Of a DNA stretch of 64,000 bases, positions 43,591 through 54,180 are shown one piece after another. The notes beneath the pieces are model-generated. The model did no database searches. It had not been told where the DNA came from and saw nothing but the letters and a program-made list of their open reading frames with translations. The translations under genes and the position numbers were made by a program. Source of the stretch: Paramoeba atlantica (lineage: Eukaryota > Discosea); assembly GCA_977017575.1 (NCBI GenBank), contig CDRNVI010000054.1, positions 620,001-684,000 of the forward strand, written 5' to 3'. The first letter of the stretch is position 1, and each line of letters starts with the position of its first letter.

Positions 43591-45080
43591 AAAAATTTAT
43601 TTTCGAAATTACAATTTTCATATTTTAAAAACTTCACACAATACAAGCAACTGCTCACAAAAATCACAAAGATATGAATCCGAATACTGGATAAAGAAAG
43701 ATGCAAATACTGGATTTGGCAAAGATTTTAATGAATACGTTAAGGAGATACCCAACATCGGGGTACAAAGATCTCAGCAGCCAGTCCAATAGACCACCCA
43801 ATAGACTAATCCTAAACATTATCCTAAACTGTGTATAAACACACTCACAACAATTGCAGGCAACTGATCACAATGATCGCAAAAAAAATTTCAAAGGATC
43901 CTGAGAAAGGGATTCAAAAGAAACGAACATACTAAGTAACTAACTAACTAGTCACTAGGATCGTGAACTGATCCCAAAGATAGAAAATAGCTCATCAAAA
44001 AGAACACAAAGAGGGACCATTCTTTAAGAATGGGTCGCAAAGACCCCCCAAAAAAAAGCAAGAAAGAAGTTCAAAGTAGCTCAACAATAAAGTCTTAAAC
44101 CTTAAAGCACAAATGCCTTAAAGTTTAAGGTATTTAAGTTGTTTAAGTCTTAAACAGCTGACCAAAAAGACCCCCCCAAGAAAGAATCCAAACTATGAGG
44201 TACAACCAACTTAAGCAACTCAACTTAAAAAACTGATCTTAAGCAACTCAAAGAGAAGAACAACTGACCACAAAAGTCACCAAAAACATAATAGTAAAAC
44301 ATAATAATAAAAAAGATCACAATGAAAAAACTGATCTTAAGCAACTCAAAGAGAAGAACAACTGACCACAAAGGTCACCAGAAACATAATAGTAAAACAT
44401 AATAATAAAGAGATCACAATGAAAAAACTGATCTTAAGCAACTCAAAGAGAAGAACAACTGACCACAAAAGTCACCAGAAACATAATAGTAAAACATAAT
44501 AATAAAAAAGATCGCAATGAAAAAACTGATCTTAAGCAACTCAAAGAGAAGAACAACTGACCACAAACGTCACCAGAAACATAATAGTAAAACATAATAA
44601 TAAAAAAGATCACAATGGTCCCAAAAAATGGATTCCGAAGAACTAAAACAAGTTCGAAATATCTTAAACAATTGATAAGGTAACAACATCCGATCACAAA
44701 GATCTTGAAGAATGTATCCGAATGACTCCATTGTGCGATACAACGTCTTAACAAACGGATCCCAAATAAATGCAATCGCCTGGCCAAGGTCACAAGACAC
44801 ATGGACCCCAAAAATATTGAAGCATGGATCTCAAATACTCCAGATAATATTGGCAAATAATTAAAGCTTCAAGGAAAATGAATCAAAAACAAAAATCACA
44901 AACAACCGATAACAAAGATCCACAAGGAGTAATTACAAATATACGAAAAACAATCGATCAAAACGATAAACCAAACTATCACAAAAATTACAAAAAAAAC
45001 AGGATCGATAACAAGAGTATCCAAGTAACCAATCGCTAACTGGGTCACGGGGGATAAAACAAAAACAACCATGTCGCCTC
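43591..45080. repeat. A-rich, T-poor spacer with degenerate GATCACAAAGATC motifs
   Basis: A long stretch with few T on the plus strand and recurrent variants of GATCACAAAGATC and TCTTAAGCAACTCAA. No coding region supported; minus-strand frames here are low-complexity Phe/Tyr/Cys-rich artefacts. Paralogous to 60460-61650. The motif reappears in reverse orientation at 46480-46740. Confidence 0.65.
44233..44618. repeat. 98-bp tandem repeat, four copies
   Basis: Units start at 44233, 44331, 44428 and 44526 (CTGATCTTAAGCAACTCAAA). The paralogous site at 61087-61175 has a single copy. Confidence 0.9.
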
Positions 45081-45089
45081 CCCCGTCCT

Positions 45090-46470
45090 GAATATTTGTC
45101 AATGTTCCTCGGCATTGAACGACCTCCAACACCTCGCCCACCATTGCAGCTCACGGAGCATGAAATAGAAGCCGCAATGAAAAGTTTCCATCGAGGCTCA
45201 TTGGGGGGTACGATGGGGGTACGCCCAGAGCAGATACTGGAAGCTTTTTACGCGAACGTCGACTCGTCCATCAACCCACTCGCTTCTCTCACTAAATTAG
45301 TCAATCACCTCCTGGCAGGGAAGGCCCCCCTCGAATCTCAAAATTACTTCGCCGGCGCCCGCCTCTGCGCCCTACAGAAAGGAGAGCATGACGTCCGCCC
45401 AATCGCCGTCGAGGAAACCCTCCGTCGCTTAGCCTGCAAAGGGGCTTGCGCAGCACTAAAATCACAAGCACAAGCCATCTTTCACGGGACGCAATATGGT
45501 GTTGCTGTCCCCGCTGGAGCGGAACGGATGATACATCGTTGTCGATAAACGGTCTCTGCTCACATAGACGATCCGGAATTTGTTTTTTGCAAAGTCGATC
45601 TAGCTAACGCGTTCAACAACGTAGCTCTTCACCCCGCCTCGGCACATAACGCTACTCTGTTCCAGGACATCCCCGGGAACAGGATAAACCTAGACGGCGA
45701 ATTCGATATCTTGGGAAGCCCTGTTGGATCATTGCACAAACCGATCATTGCACAAACTTTCTCTACACAAAAGCTTTACTCCCCGCACAAGCCACACTTC
45801 AGGCAATAAAGAAAGTCGAAGACCCCCAAGTGGCGGTGACACTGATTCGTCAATGCTCAGGTTTTTGCCAACTAGTTTTTTCTATGCGCACGACGCCCCC
45901 TCAGGTAATATCGAACCTTTGCAAAAACCTCGGTGATGCAGGACTACAAGCATTAGAGGGGGTCATCGGCTCGCTTAACTCCTCGGCACGCTCCCAGGCT
46001 CGGCGTAACAAAAGGCACGGCGGTTTCAGTCTGCGATCCTCGTTCACCCACGCTGTCGCGGCGTATGTGTCTTCCGTTGCCTTCGCAGCATCTTGCGATA
46101 GGTGGGACGCAGAAGATGTCAACGAGCTCATCGATACACCCCTCATAAACGAACGCACAGGGCGTTACTTGCAGGACGCTATTCCCACGGCTCCCGGTCG
46201 CACTCCCACTGCTCCGACTCTTCCGGTCGATCTGACACTCCCTTGCACGGGCCAGATGGTTATCTGAAACGGGTGAGGGGGCCAGCAATTGGGCTTTCGT
46301 CGTGCCCTCCAGGGAGAGGGGCTATGCTTTCACCCCTACCTTCATAAACTCCCTCCTCATAGTTTTCATTCACCTTTTATTGATGCACGGAATAGCACAT
46401 CAACAGGTTACGCGAGTCTTTTCTGAGCGATGTCTTTTCCGATGTGACATGTATCGTAAATGTCACGACC
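45090..46470 (+). pseudogene. LINE pseudogene with RT active site deleted, copy 1
   Basis: A 150-residue frame (45096-45548) covers the region before and into the RT fingers: LTEHEIEAAMKSFHRGSLGG, RPIAVEETLRRLACKG, YGVAVPAGAERMIHRCR. It stops at a TAA (45547-45549) where 62110 has CAA. The next part (KVDLANAFNNVA) jumps straight to LHPASAHNATLF, so about 115 residues with GDPLG and YLDD are missing in frame compared with the tandem-unit RT. A tandem duplication of CGATCATTGCACAAAC (45730-45760) shifts the following frame. Pieces of the endonuclease linker (NWAFVVPSRERGYAFTP) appear near 46285-46330. Confidence 0.8.
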
Positions 46471-46474
46471 ATTC

Positions 46475-47270
46475 TGTTTTTTTGTGATCTTTTCGACCCC
46501 TTACTTAGGATATTTGTGATCGTTTGTTTGATATCTATGAAGTCCTTATGACTCATTGCGCGGGATCTTTGTAATCGGATGTGTATATTACCTGATTGGT
46601 TTGTTTGTTTGTTATCTTTGTGATCGGTTCACTTGAAATCTTAATGACCCATTATTTGTTATCTCGTCGGGTGTTTGGGATCTTTGTGACCCACCGTTTG
46701 TGGCCTTCGTGATCTTTGTGATCAGTGTTAACAAATTTTTGAAATCTGTAAAAAAAAGGAAAGAAAAAAAGAGCTTATTAAACGTGCGGGTACAGCACGT
46801 ATTTGCACACCCTGGTTCCGTATCCCAGCCTTCTTGACGCACGTCGAAAGATGTTCGCAAGATGTTAACTCTCGTTTACAATGCAGTAGATCTGTTTTTC
46901 TACCGAGGCGAGGTGGAGCAACAACTACCCAACCAACACGGAGAAAAATACCTCAGCTAAGCTGCTTACCACATTCCCGTATTCATAAATGATGTGTGCA
47001 AGGGAACGGACAACGTAGGTTCGGTCACGTCACGTGGTCCCGTATTAGGGTCCTGCGACGCATACGATCTTGTTGCTTGTGAGGCCATTAAGATACAGTA
47101 AAAGGTAAGAAAAATAAAGCAGCAAGGTATAGAAACTATACAAAAAATATACGTCTCAGATGAGTGTGTAACACAAAATTATCCCGCTGCAGGGTTTCAT
47201 TTTCCTGCTATTGGCCACAAAAAAGGAGCTTGTTTCCCCTTGTTTTTCGTTTGTACACTAAAACCTGCAC
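46475..47270. other. Inverted GATCTTTGTGATC spacer and unrecognised sequence
   Basis: 46480-46740 is T-rich with at least six variants of ATCTTTGTGATC, the complement of the motif before the LINE remnant. 46741-47270 holds no recognised feature. Confidence 0.5.
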
Positions 47271-47930
47271 ATGAACCTCTTGCCGAACTGGTGGGCCGCA
47301 TCGGAGTCTTCCCCCTCCCCCCAGCGTGCCGATTTCGGAGGCAAACTCTCCGGGGCGGGTCTGCCCGAGGAATACCTTATGGAGCGCGTGGTACGCAACC
47401 TCTCCCCGAGCCATCCCACATGGCGCCCCTCCGTCGCGCTCTGTTCCTGGGAGGGGATCAAGTGTGATGGGGCGCAAAAAGTGACCTGGATCCGGTGGGA
47501 TTGGCGACAGTTAAGAGGCACGCTCTCGTGGGCGTTGCCCCCCGGTTTGGTGTATTTCGGCGTGCAATCCAATGAAATACACGGAGAAGTTGAATTTTCA
47601 CAGCTTCCCCTACATTTGCAACATTTTTATTTGAGCGAAAATGGTTTTACCGGAAAGGTGGACCTCGCGGGTATGCCTCGAAGTTTAGATTGTATCGCAT
47701 TGGACTGCAATTTGTTGAGCGGGGAAGTGGAGTTTCACGCCCTGCCACCAAATTTGCGGATGCTCATGCTGCAGAAAAATCCGGATCTTACTGGCATATT
47801 AGAGGAAAATGTGATGCCAAGGAAAGCAGAGTACAATTTTGCGCGAACGCAGATAGTGTGTTGGAATGGAATGGTACAGCGACTGATACAGAAGGGACAG
47901 GGTGCGCAAATACTGTATCAGTACAAATAG
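47271..47930 (+). CDS. Leucine-rich repeat protein, divergent subfamily 2
   Basis: 219 residues. A short N-terminus without the KRRKV cluster is followed by the cap: LPEEYLMERVV, Trp, CSWEGIKCDG (C-x6-C) and VTWIRWDW. Repeats run from about residue 84: LPPGLVYFGVQSNEIHG, LPLHLQHFYLSENGFTG, MPRSLDCIALDCNLLSG, LPPNLRMLMLQKNPDLTG. The C-terminal tail lacks the ENH ending. Base composition is more GC-rich in the cap than the close subfamily. The frame is uninterrupted and the LRR spacing is kept, so it is likely functional. Intracellular location is suggested by the lack of signal peptide. Start at 47271 is the first ATG in frame. Confidence 0.85.
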   Translation: MNLLPNWWAASESSPSPQRADFGGKLSGAGLPEEYLMERVVRNLSPSHPTWRPSVALCSWEGIKCDGAQKVTWIRWDWRQLRGTLSWALPPGLVYFGVQSNEIHGEVEFSQLPLHLQHFYLSENGFTGKVDLAGMPRSLDCIALDCNLLSGEVEFHALPPNLRMLMLQKNPDLTGILEENVMPRKAEYNFARTQIVCWNGMVQRLIQKGQGAQILYQYK

Positions 47931-48009
47931 AATTCTTTTCTGCATTTTCTCTTTTGGAATGGGATTCTTTTCTGCATTCTCTGAATGCAGCTGTATGAAC
48001 TTGCGACTC

Positions 48010-48990
48010 GCCACTCGCACCTTTATCTGTCATAGAAGGTGGCCACTTATCTGTCATACTAACTCGCGCGTTTATCTGTCATAATTCGATTAAAAAAATG
48101 AGGTCGTAATATCTTTTCGAGACCAAAAAAAATCGACGCGTTTTCTTCACCGGAATGTATTTTTTTTCTTTTTCGAAAACATGGAATTTACATTCAGTCC
48201 TACTTCTGGGAGTCCAGAACTGCCCCCGGCAAGGCCCCGGAGTTGCCAGAGGCCTCCATACCTCACAACGACCACCTTCCCCCCTATTTAGCTTCTGGTG
48301 TTCGAATGGAGCATCATTTAACAGCACTTCCATAGGGCGTCCGTTGATCTCGGAAACAACACGATGCATGTCATCCTGTGGGAGACTCGTAAAAGAATAC
48401 TTCTTCGGATAGTAATCACGGACATACGAGCCCCCCACGACGCAAAACTTTTACGACCTTCCACCATCGTTCTCGCCTGGCTTTAAAAAATTGTATATTG
48501 CCTGTCGGGATACTTTTATTCCATGCTCCTTGAACAAAGTGAAGCTGACTTGCTGAGGACTGTACCGGCGAGTCAGAAGATCAGTTGCCATGCCGATGAG
48601 TTCGGTTTATTTTACGTGGATGGACGAATCTCTTTTTCATGGCATTCGTTGTCATGATTACATTGGGTTTTTATTCGGCCAAATACGCGTCGTAAACTCC
48701 TTTCTTGCAACGACGCTTTAATTGACAACTTATGCCAGATTGGGTAAGTTGCAGACTCTCGGGAATCTCAGTTCGAGATAAATTATCAGTGATATACATT
48801 TGTATTTGTGCACGGTTGGTGGAGTTCATGCGCTTCGCACGGTTCACATTCGAACCCATAGTCCTTGAAGAAGTGCAGAAAAGACGTAAACAATGAAAAA
48901 CAAAGTCTACGAACTGACAGGTAAGGGTGAATTCATGACACGAAGGTACGGCTCAAAGGTGCGTCTTCGTAAGGAAGGGTCAATTCATGA
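48010..48990 (-). mobile_element. IS30-like element remnant with iterated TTATCTGTCAT ends
   Basis: Three TTATCTGTCATA-like copies lie at 48020-48082, and complements (ATGACAGATAA, plus a weaker copy at 48938) lie at the other side near 48980. Between them is a broken IS30-type transposase gene on the minus strand. The inverted, iterated motif is a plausible terminal binding-site array. Exact element ends are uncertain. Confidence 0.55.
48275..48859 (-). pseudogene. IS30-family transposase remnant, DDE core deleted
   Basis: N-terminal frame (48671-48859): NRAQIQMYITDNLSRTEIPE then GISCQLKRRCKKGVYDAY, the IS30 helix-turn-helix (R..I..l....s...IA..l..s.stIsreikRN...g.Y.A). After a frame change, IGMATDLLTRRYSPQQVS and GIKVSRQAIYNFL (48480-48612) match the WSPEQI..L....G...S.ETIY segment. 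Then GGRS jumps to RDYYPKKYSFTSLPQDDMHR and EINGRPMEVLLNDAPFEHQK (48277-48430), the IS30 C-terminus (YFPKG..F..l....l..V...LN.RPRK.LG..TP.E). The catalytic DDE region between is deleted. IS30 is otherwise a bacterial family; flanks here are eukaryotic-type. Confidence 0.75.
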
Positions 48991-49525
48991 CAGATAATGG
49001 TGCGGGCGCCCTCCTCTTCTTTACTACTCCTTTATTGCAGCTGGAGAAGCTCTGCGCAGTCCGAAATCGTTGATGGTGATTCTGAAAATGTCAAAAAAGG
49101 AACAATAAATCTAAAGGAAATCTCAATACAAATCTAAATCTAAAAGAAGCACTTTTAAAAAAAAAACAATTTAAAACTATTTGCCCTGGGCTTATGAGAG
49201 CGGTTAGTCTTCAAGACAACGTTAACCCATTGTGAACCAACGGCGCAGAGTCAATGTACACAACTTTTACCGTCCCGCTTAGTTTTTTGATAAACAATTC
49301 TCATCCTTTTGCATAAATTTTCCCTTTGCATTAAGCATCAGGCCGCTATAAGATAAGTGTATCATAACAGCATGATTATTTATCCTCAATATTATGTAAC
49401 ATAATAGGGAGTTATTCGGACTATTTTCAGTACTCATTGACAACTGCTTTTGCTTCCACACCACTACTGGACGAATCTACACTAGACGTTACCTCAGTAC
49501 CCTTTTATTTCTCAATTCGGTCCGT
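48991..49525. other. Intergenic, nothing recognised
   Basis: AT-rich sequence before the LRR gene. A Cys-poor minus-strand frame at 49279-49464 has no recognisable domain. No repeat shared with the rest of the window was found. Confidence 0.4.
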
Positions 49526-50233
49526 ATGTCAGATTCCCTACACGAAGTAAAGAGCTCGGAAGAATTCGCGTGCCGTCTTGGTCGCGTCAACCCCCGCTTT
49601 CCCCCCGAATATCTTCTTGCACAATTTCTGGAACCCTTGTATCTCATCCCTATGGGATGGGAATTCAACACCACCTCGACAGCAGCATGTCAATGGTATG
49701 GAGTGCAATGCGACGCGGATCAGCGCGTCACCAACATTGATTGGTCTCATATCGGGATGAAAAACAAAGTGAAGGATGAGACTTTACGATGGGAACGATT
49801 GCCCGCAACCCTCTTATCCCTGAGTTTGTACAGAAACGATGAACTAAGCCGCTCTCTCCCATTAGAATGTCTTCCTCAACAAATGGTCGGTCTTCACCTG
49901 ACTACTAATCTATTTTCCGGGACATTGGACTTGAGTTGCGTACCACACACGATGCAACACATGGGACTTGCTCTAAACCGTTTCAAACAGGCCCTACACT
50001 TTGACGCTCTCCCCCAGGGTCTTAAGACGCTCTCCTTAAAGTACAATTTCTATTTACGCGGGACGTATGACCTCACAACGCTTCCGAGCGGTCTTGTGTT
50101 GGATCAGACCTTTTTCACAGACAGCACTCTTCTGGCTGATCAAGCGCACGGTGGACCAAGCGTGCTCTCATGCACGAGTCCTCTCATTCCAGAGTGTGTC
50201 TTCGTTCACATGGATGAGTGCCGAATTGTTTGA
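49526..50233 (+). CDS. Leucine-rich repeat protein, divergent subfamily 3
   Basis: 235 residues, no signal peptide or KRRKV cluster. The cap region has PPEYLLAQFLEPLY, Trp, ACQWYGVQCDADQRV (C-x6-C) and VTNIDW. Repeats: LPATLLSLSLYRNDELS, LPQQMVGLHLTTNLFSG, VPHTMQHMGLALNRFKQ, LPQGLKTLSLKYNFYLRG, LPSGLVLDQTFF. The Cys- and Met-bearing tail is unique. The frame is intact from ATG to stop. A fragment of a close relative lies at 18292-18375, so the subfamily has at least two loci. Probably a functional gene of the same family as 47271-47930. Confidence 0.85.
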   Translation: MSDSLHEVKSSEEFACRLGRVNPRFPPEYLLAQFLEPLYLIPMGWEFNTTSTAACQWYGVQCDADQRVTNIDWSHIGMKNKVKDETLRWERLPATLLSLSLYRNDELSRSLPLECLPQQMVGLHLTTNLFSGTLDLSCVPHTMQHMGLALNRFKQALHFDALPQGLKTLSLKYNFYLRGTYDLTTLPSGLVLDQTFFTDSTLLADQAHGGPSVLSCTSPLIPECVFVHMDECRIV

Positions 50234-50399
50234 CCGGTTGGCTTATGACCCCCAAACGGGCAACACTGGGTCACGTGGGATATGTTTTTGTTGAAAACTT
50301 ACAAACGTGTTTTGTACAAAATTGTCATAGATGAAGAATATCACCAAACACCATAACAAACTGCTATAACAATTACTAAGAATTGTTAATAATACTGAT

Positions 50400-50592
50400 A
50401 AGAGTATCGGTAGGTGATGTACTATCAGTGTCAGGGAAGACCGCGTGGAGGTCCTGACCATACTTCCCCATGCTGAGTGTGTGTCAAGTACGGGATGAAA
50501 TTAGTACAGAAACGTAGGTAAGTATCGGTAGGTCGGTGTCTGTACCATCAGTGGGATAGCAGTGCCTGGGAAGACCACGTGGAGGTCCATAA
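50400..50592. repeat. About 115-bp tandem repeat (also 52797-52990)
   Basis: Two units containing GGTAGGT, TGTACCATCAGTG, GGGAAGACC.CGTGGAGGTC and CTTCCCCATGCTGAG. Two diverged units lie at 52797-52873 and 52905-52988. Each can pair GGAAGACC..GGTC.. in part. Origin unknown. Confidence 0.65.
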
Positions 50593-50600
50593 AGATTCAT

Positions 50601-51867
50601 TTAAGGATCATTAAAGAAGTTTCGAACCATTCCTTGAAGGGGCTCATCGGATAGATGCTGTTTTTTGTTCTCAATGTAGAGCATGTGCCCAAATTCTCGT
50701 TCCATATGTGTTTCGGAGTAGATCCGATTGGTTGTTTTTCGGAAGACTCGAATGTGTTTATATTTTTGAGAACCAGTGCTTTTCCAATAATCTTCCACAA
50801 CTTGACGTTGCATAATCGTCCAACATGAGATCGAATTCCGCTTCAAGAATCTCTCGTGTTCCATTATTTGCAAAAGTCGTCGCACCCTACTCTTTATCCC
50901 GAAGTATACTAACATTGCTTCAACGACAATACGCTTCATCTGATTGATAGCTTTGTCCGTAGAAAATTCCGTGTACAAAAATCCGAGTATAGCTGCTAGT
51001 GATAACACATCCGAAGATACTGTGCAAGATTTGAGCTGCCTCCCGTGGCAGTATACCACTGTTCGAAAAGTGTAAAGAAACCATTCACGCATTGAAGATC
51101 AGTCGTGTCGGATGTTTCACACAAATTGCCGAGTACACGGAGTGGAATAAGTAAATGAAATATTTTCATCATATTCTCCTGGTCTCACATTGTTAACGAA
51201 GTTGCTATTTCCGAGGAGTTGCTTGCTTTGAGCGCAGCTCGAATCTGCTCATACCCTGACTGCCAGCGCTTCTCATTCTTTTTAGGAAGAGTATTTCCCG
51301 TGCTTCCTTTGTATCAGTCGCTAAGCGCAAGACATGTAATCCACTCAGGTATTAATGAGGTCCTTTGTGAACACGGACGCTGCGTCTCGCAAATTATATC
51401 ATTGCACAGTTGTACAACATGTGGCCAACACGGTAAAATAAATACATGATATTGAATATCATGCATTGTGCGAGAGCCAGGCAGGTGGATTTTTGTAGAA
51501 TAACACATCGAATTGCAGAGAAGAGGTGCACGGTGAATCGGACACTGCGTCTGCGAGAGCGAGTAAAATTAACTACCGCTTATTATACTAAGTAGTATAA
51601 GCATTATAAGTATAAAGATAGTAATGGGATTATGATGAGATTGCACGTAGCTAGTATCGGAGCCTTTTTAAGGATCCCAGTTTAATGCGCAAACGATCAA
51701 GTGTCAATTGTCCAACTTCAAAATGCTTTTCAGAATCATCAATTTGATTCTGGCGATCTGCTCTTGCTCGCCTCCATTGCTTCAATAATTCCTAAGGAAA
51801 TTTCAATTCTTCATTTAGATAAAAGGGCATCTGCAAGGCTTCCTTAAGTCGCTTTTCCAATATGTTC
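50601..51867 (-). pseudogene. hAT-like C-terminal fragment, copy 3
   Basis: Almost identical to 22018-23224. A frame of 163 residues (50601-51092) is one reading of the block but not the conserved one. The hAT-like pieces (ETRWWSGYEQIR type, IFHLLIPLRALG type) lie in other frames. It begins at CTCATCGGATAGATGC, the boundary also used at 18376. Confidence 0.5.
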
Positions 51868-51940
51868 CTCCAGGGTATGTACTTGTACATACCCTGGAGT
51901 TTACTCGTAGTGAATCACTGCGGTTCACTACGGGTAAACT
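51868..51940. repeat. Twin palindromes, second copy
   Basis: The 32-base CTCCAGGGTATGTAC palindrome (51868-51899) and the GTTTACTCGTAGTGAA hairpin, as at 23225-23297. They mark the end of the hAT-derived block. Confidence 0.75.
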
Positions 51941-51954
51941 CACTAACCCGGGGC

Positions 51955-52096
51955 GCAGTTTAATATCTAAATGCGCTTTAATATCCAAATGCGCTTTAAT
52001 ATCCAAATAAACACTTTAATATCCAAATAGGCACTTTAATATCCAAATAGACACTTTAATATCCAAATAGCACTTTAATATCCAAATAGGTTTTTT
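51955..52096. repeat. 20-21-bp tandem array CACTTTAATATCCAAATAG
   Basis: Seven or so units. Three more direct units and one inverted unit (CTATTTGGATATTAAG) lie at 52595-52675, bracketing 500 bp of unrecognised sequence (52097-52594). Confidence 0.9.
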
Positions 52097-52686
52097 CACT
52101 TGTCCAAAACAAGGTTTTCAGTCAAATAAGTTCTGAGTCACATCATGGAAACTGTCGCACCCGAATGCTTGAAGGGCCATTCGGAAGCAGTTTCAACGCG
52201 GCGCAAAGTCGGGAAATAGAACCGGGCCTCTAGATTCCTTTTTTACGATGCAGTCGACATCAACGCGTCAAGAAAGCAACACGCAAGCCATTGAAGAACT
52301 GTAATTTCAAGTAGTGATCAAGTGGAAAGATGAAATTGACGTTTAAGATCCAAGAAGCAAGTGAAAAGTTGTTGAAAGGAAAAGTTGAAACATAAAGTTA
52401 AAAGACAACGTGAAAGACCCTCATTGTCTTGCTATCCCCTTACCAGGCGGCACTCGACGCCTTGCGCCCCGAGCACGTCTACCCGACCGTAGCTACCAGG
52501 ACGGGCTTTCAAACCCGTTCCATCGTGCAGGCTATGTCTCAAGCCTCCTTTGCGTAGGCAACTCGCAATTTAGCGTCTGCACTGGATCCTGGTTCAGCCT
52601 ATTTGGATATTAAGATGCTTGCACTTTAATATCCAAATAGAAACTTTTGCACTTTAATATCCATATAGCACTTTAATCATAGCCAA

Positions 52687-52795
52687 AAGGGTAAGTCGGG
52701 TAATTACCCACCTAGCGGGTAAGTGCGGGTAATTACCCGGGTAAGTGTACCCACTTACCCGCACTCACCCACACTTACCCGCTGGGATACACAGA
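52687..52795. repeat. GGGTAA/TTACCC palindromic cluster
   Basis: At least ten GGGTAA or TTACCC hexamers in both orientations (for example GCGGGTAAGTGCGGGTAATT and CCCACTTACCCGC), able to form a long imperfect hairpin. Reminiscent of telomere-type G-rich repeats but not a regular array. Confidence 0.7.
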
Positions 52796-53280
52796 GTACC
52801 ATGAGTGAGGTGGCAGTGTCTGTCAGGGATGACCGTGAGTAGGTACCGACCTTGCTTCCCCATGTTGAGGGTGTCAAAGGGTTTCGTAGAACTAGCTGCT
52901 CGGCGTCTGTACCATTAGTGAGATGGTAGTGCCAGGGAAGACCGCGAGGAGGTCCCGACCTTGCTTCCCAGGTTCAGGGTGTCAAAAAGTTTCGGGGGAA
53001 GCTGCCTTCATAGAAAGAGCGTAACGGACCCTCCGTAAGGGAAGATGCCTCAGGGGAGATTTGTCTTTCCGGGGAAGGTTGTGTCTTTGACTGCATAGGG
53101 AAAAGTAGAGTCGTGAAAGTGAGGTAACTGTAGTGTACTTTAATTTAGAAACATAATTTTCAGGCTAAATCCCAATTTAGAACGTGTAGAATTCTACATA
53201 TACTGCCAATTATGTTTATCGTTTGAGTAGTTTTCCTACTTTTCTCGCCAGTGTATATACGCAGCGATTACTTATAAAAA

Positions 53281-53369
53281 TCTTCGTTAAACGCGGTGGT
53301 TGTTTTCAACTTAGAAGTCACTCATGCTGCGCGCTTCGCGTTGAAAACTACCTCCGCGTTTAACGAAGA
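53281..53369. repeat. Long hairpin, 30-base arms
   Basis: TCTTCGTTAAACGCGG.. at 53281-53310 pairs with 53340-53369 with two mismatches; the loop contains GCTGCGCGCTTCGC. The repeat at 12060-12757 starts inside the same structure, with only the right arm kept. Confidence 0.85.
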
Positions 53370-54180
53370 GCCTAAAAAAGAAAAATTGGTTACGAAAGCC
53401 GAAGAGGCCGGAAGGATTTGAGTCAAAAATTGGCGATTTTTAGGTAAAAATGGGGGCATTTTTGCGTAGTTTTGCTCGGAGAGCGCTAAATCCGACATTT
53501 ACGTGTGGGAAATCACTCGTAGGCAAGAATTCAAGGCTGCAGAACGTAATGGGTAGAGAATCCGACTCCAATCACACCATTCTTCCGTCACAGAAAGACC
53601 TCTCTGAGTCCGAAAATTACTTTTTCGCGTTTTCTGGCCAAAAATGGGTCATTTTGTGAGGCGTACCACGGCTTCAAAAAGGCGTACCTTGCGAAAACAA
53701 CGTCGTTGAAAGATAGTATAGGTCCCAAACTATTAAAATACAATAGGGGAAACAATTTTGAAAAAATAATTTTTTTACCATTTTTTTCGCCAAGTTGAAT
53801 TTTTTTTCAAAATTTTTTTTCCGAAAAAATACGAACTTGGCAGACCCGTCCTGCGCATACGAGGGGGGTCACCCCCGGGTAGGGGGGTGGAAAATGCGCG
53901 CCAAGACCCCGGCTACCCCTTCTGCGGTTTTTTTCGAAAAATAATTTTTTCAAAAAAAATTCCGTGCGGTATGCCCCCCCCCCTAGACCCCCCCCCCTAG
54001 ACCCCCCCCTAGACCCCCCATTTTTTTAATTTTTTTGTTCAGTTTTGGACCACCGGAGCCCCATTTTATATTTTTTTCCTTTATTATATTACTGTGTTCC
54101 TCTTTGTATTTTCACTGTTTTTGTTCACTTTTTTTTCAATAATCGAGGGTAGAGCGGTAGTTATACAACCACCGCAATCT
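53370..54180. repeat. Dispersed repeat, second copy
   Basis: Paralogue of 12110-12757 with the same T-run, C-run and GGTAGTTATACAACCACCGCAAT end. C-run ladder CCCCCCCTAGAC repeated at 53975-54020. Non-coding. Confidence 0.65.

Noticed and set aside
44443-45144. Phe/Tyr/Cys-rich minus-strand frames resembling membrane proteins
   Set aside because: They are translations of the T-rich complement of a low-complexity tandem repeat, and change between paralogous copies.
51955-52096. Regular 20-bp units as a CRISPR array
   Set aside because: Units are directly abutting with no unique spacers and no cas genes; the locus is eukaryotic in character.
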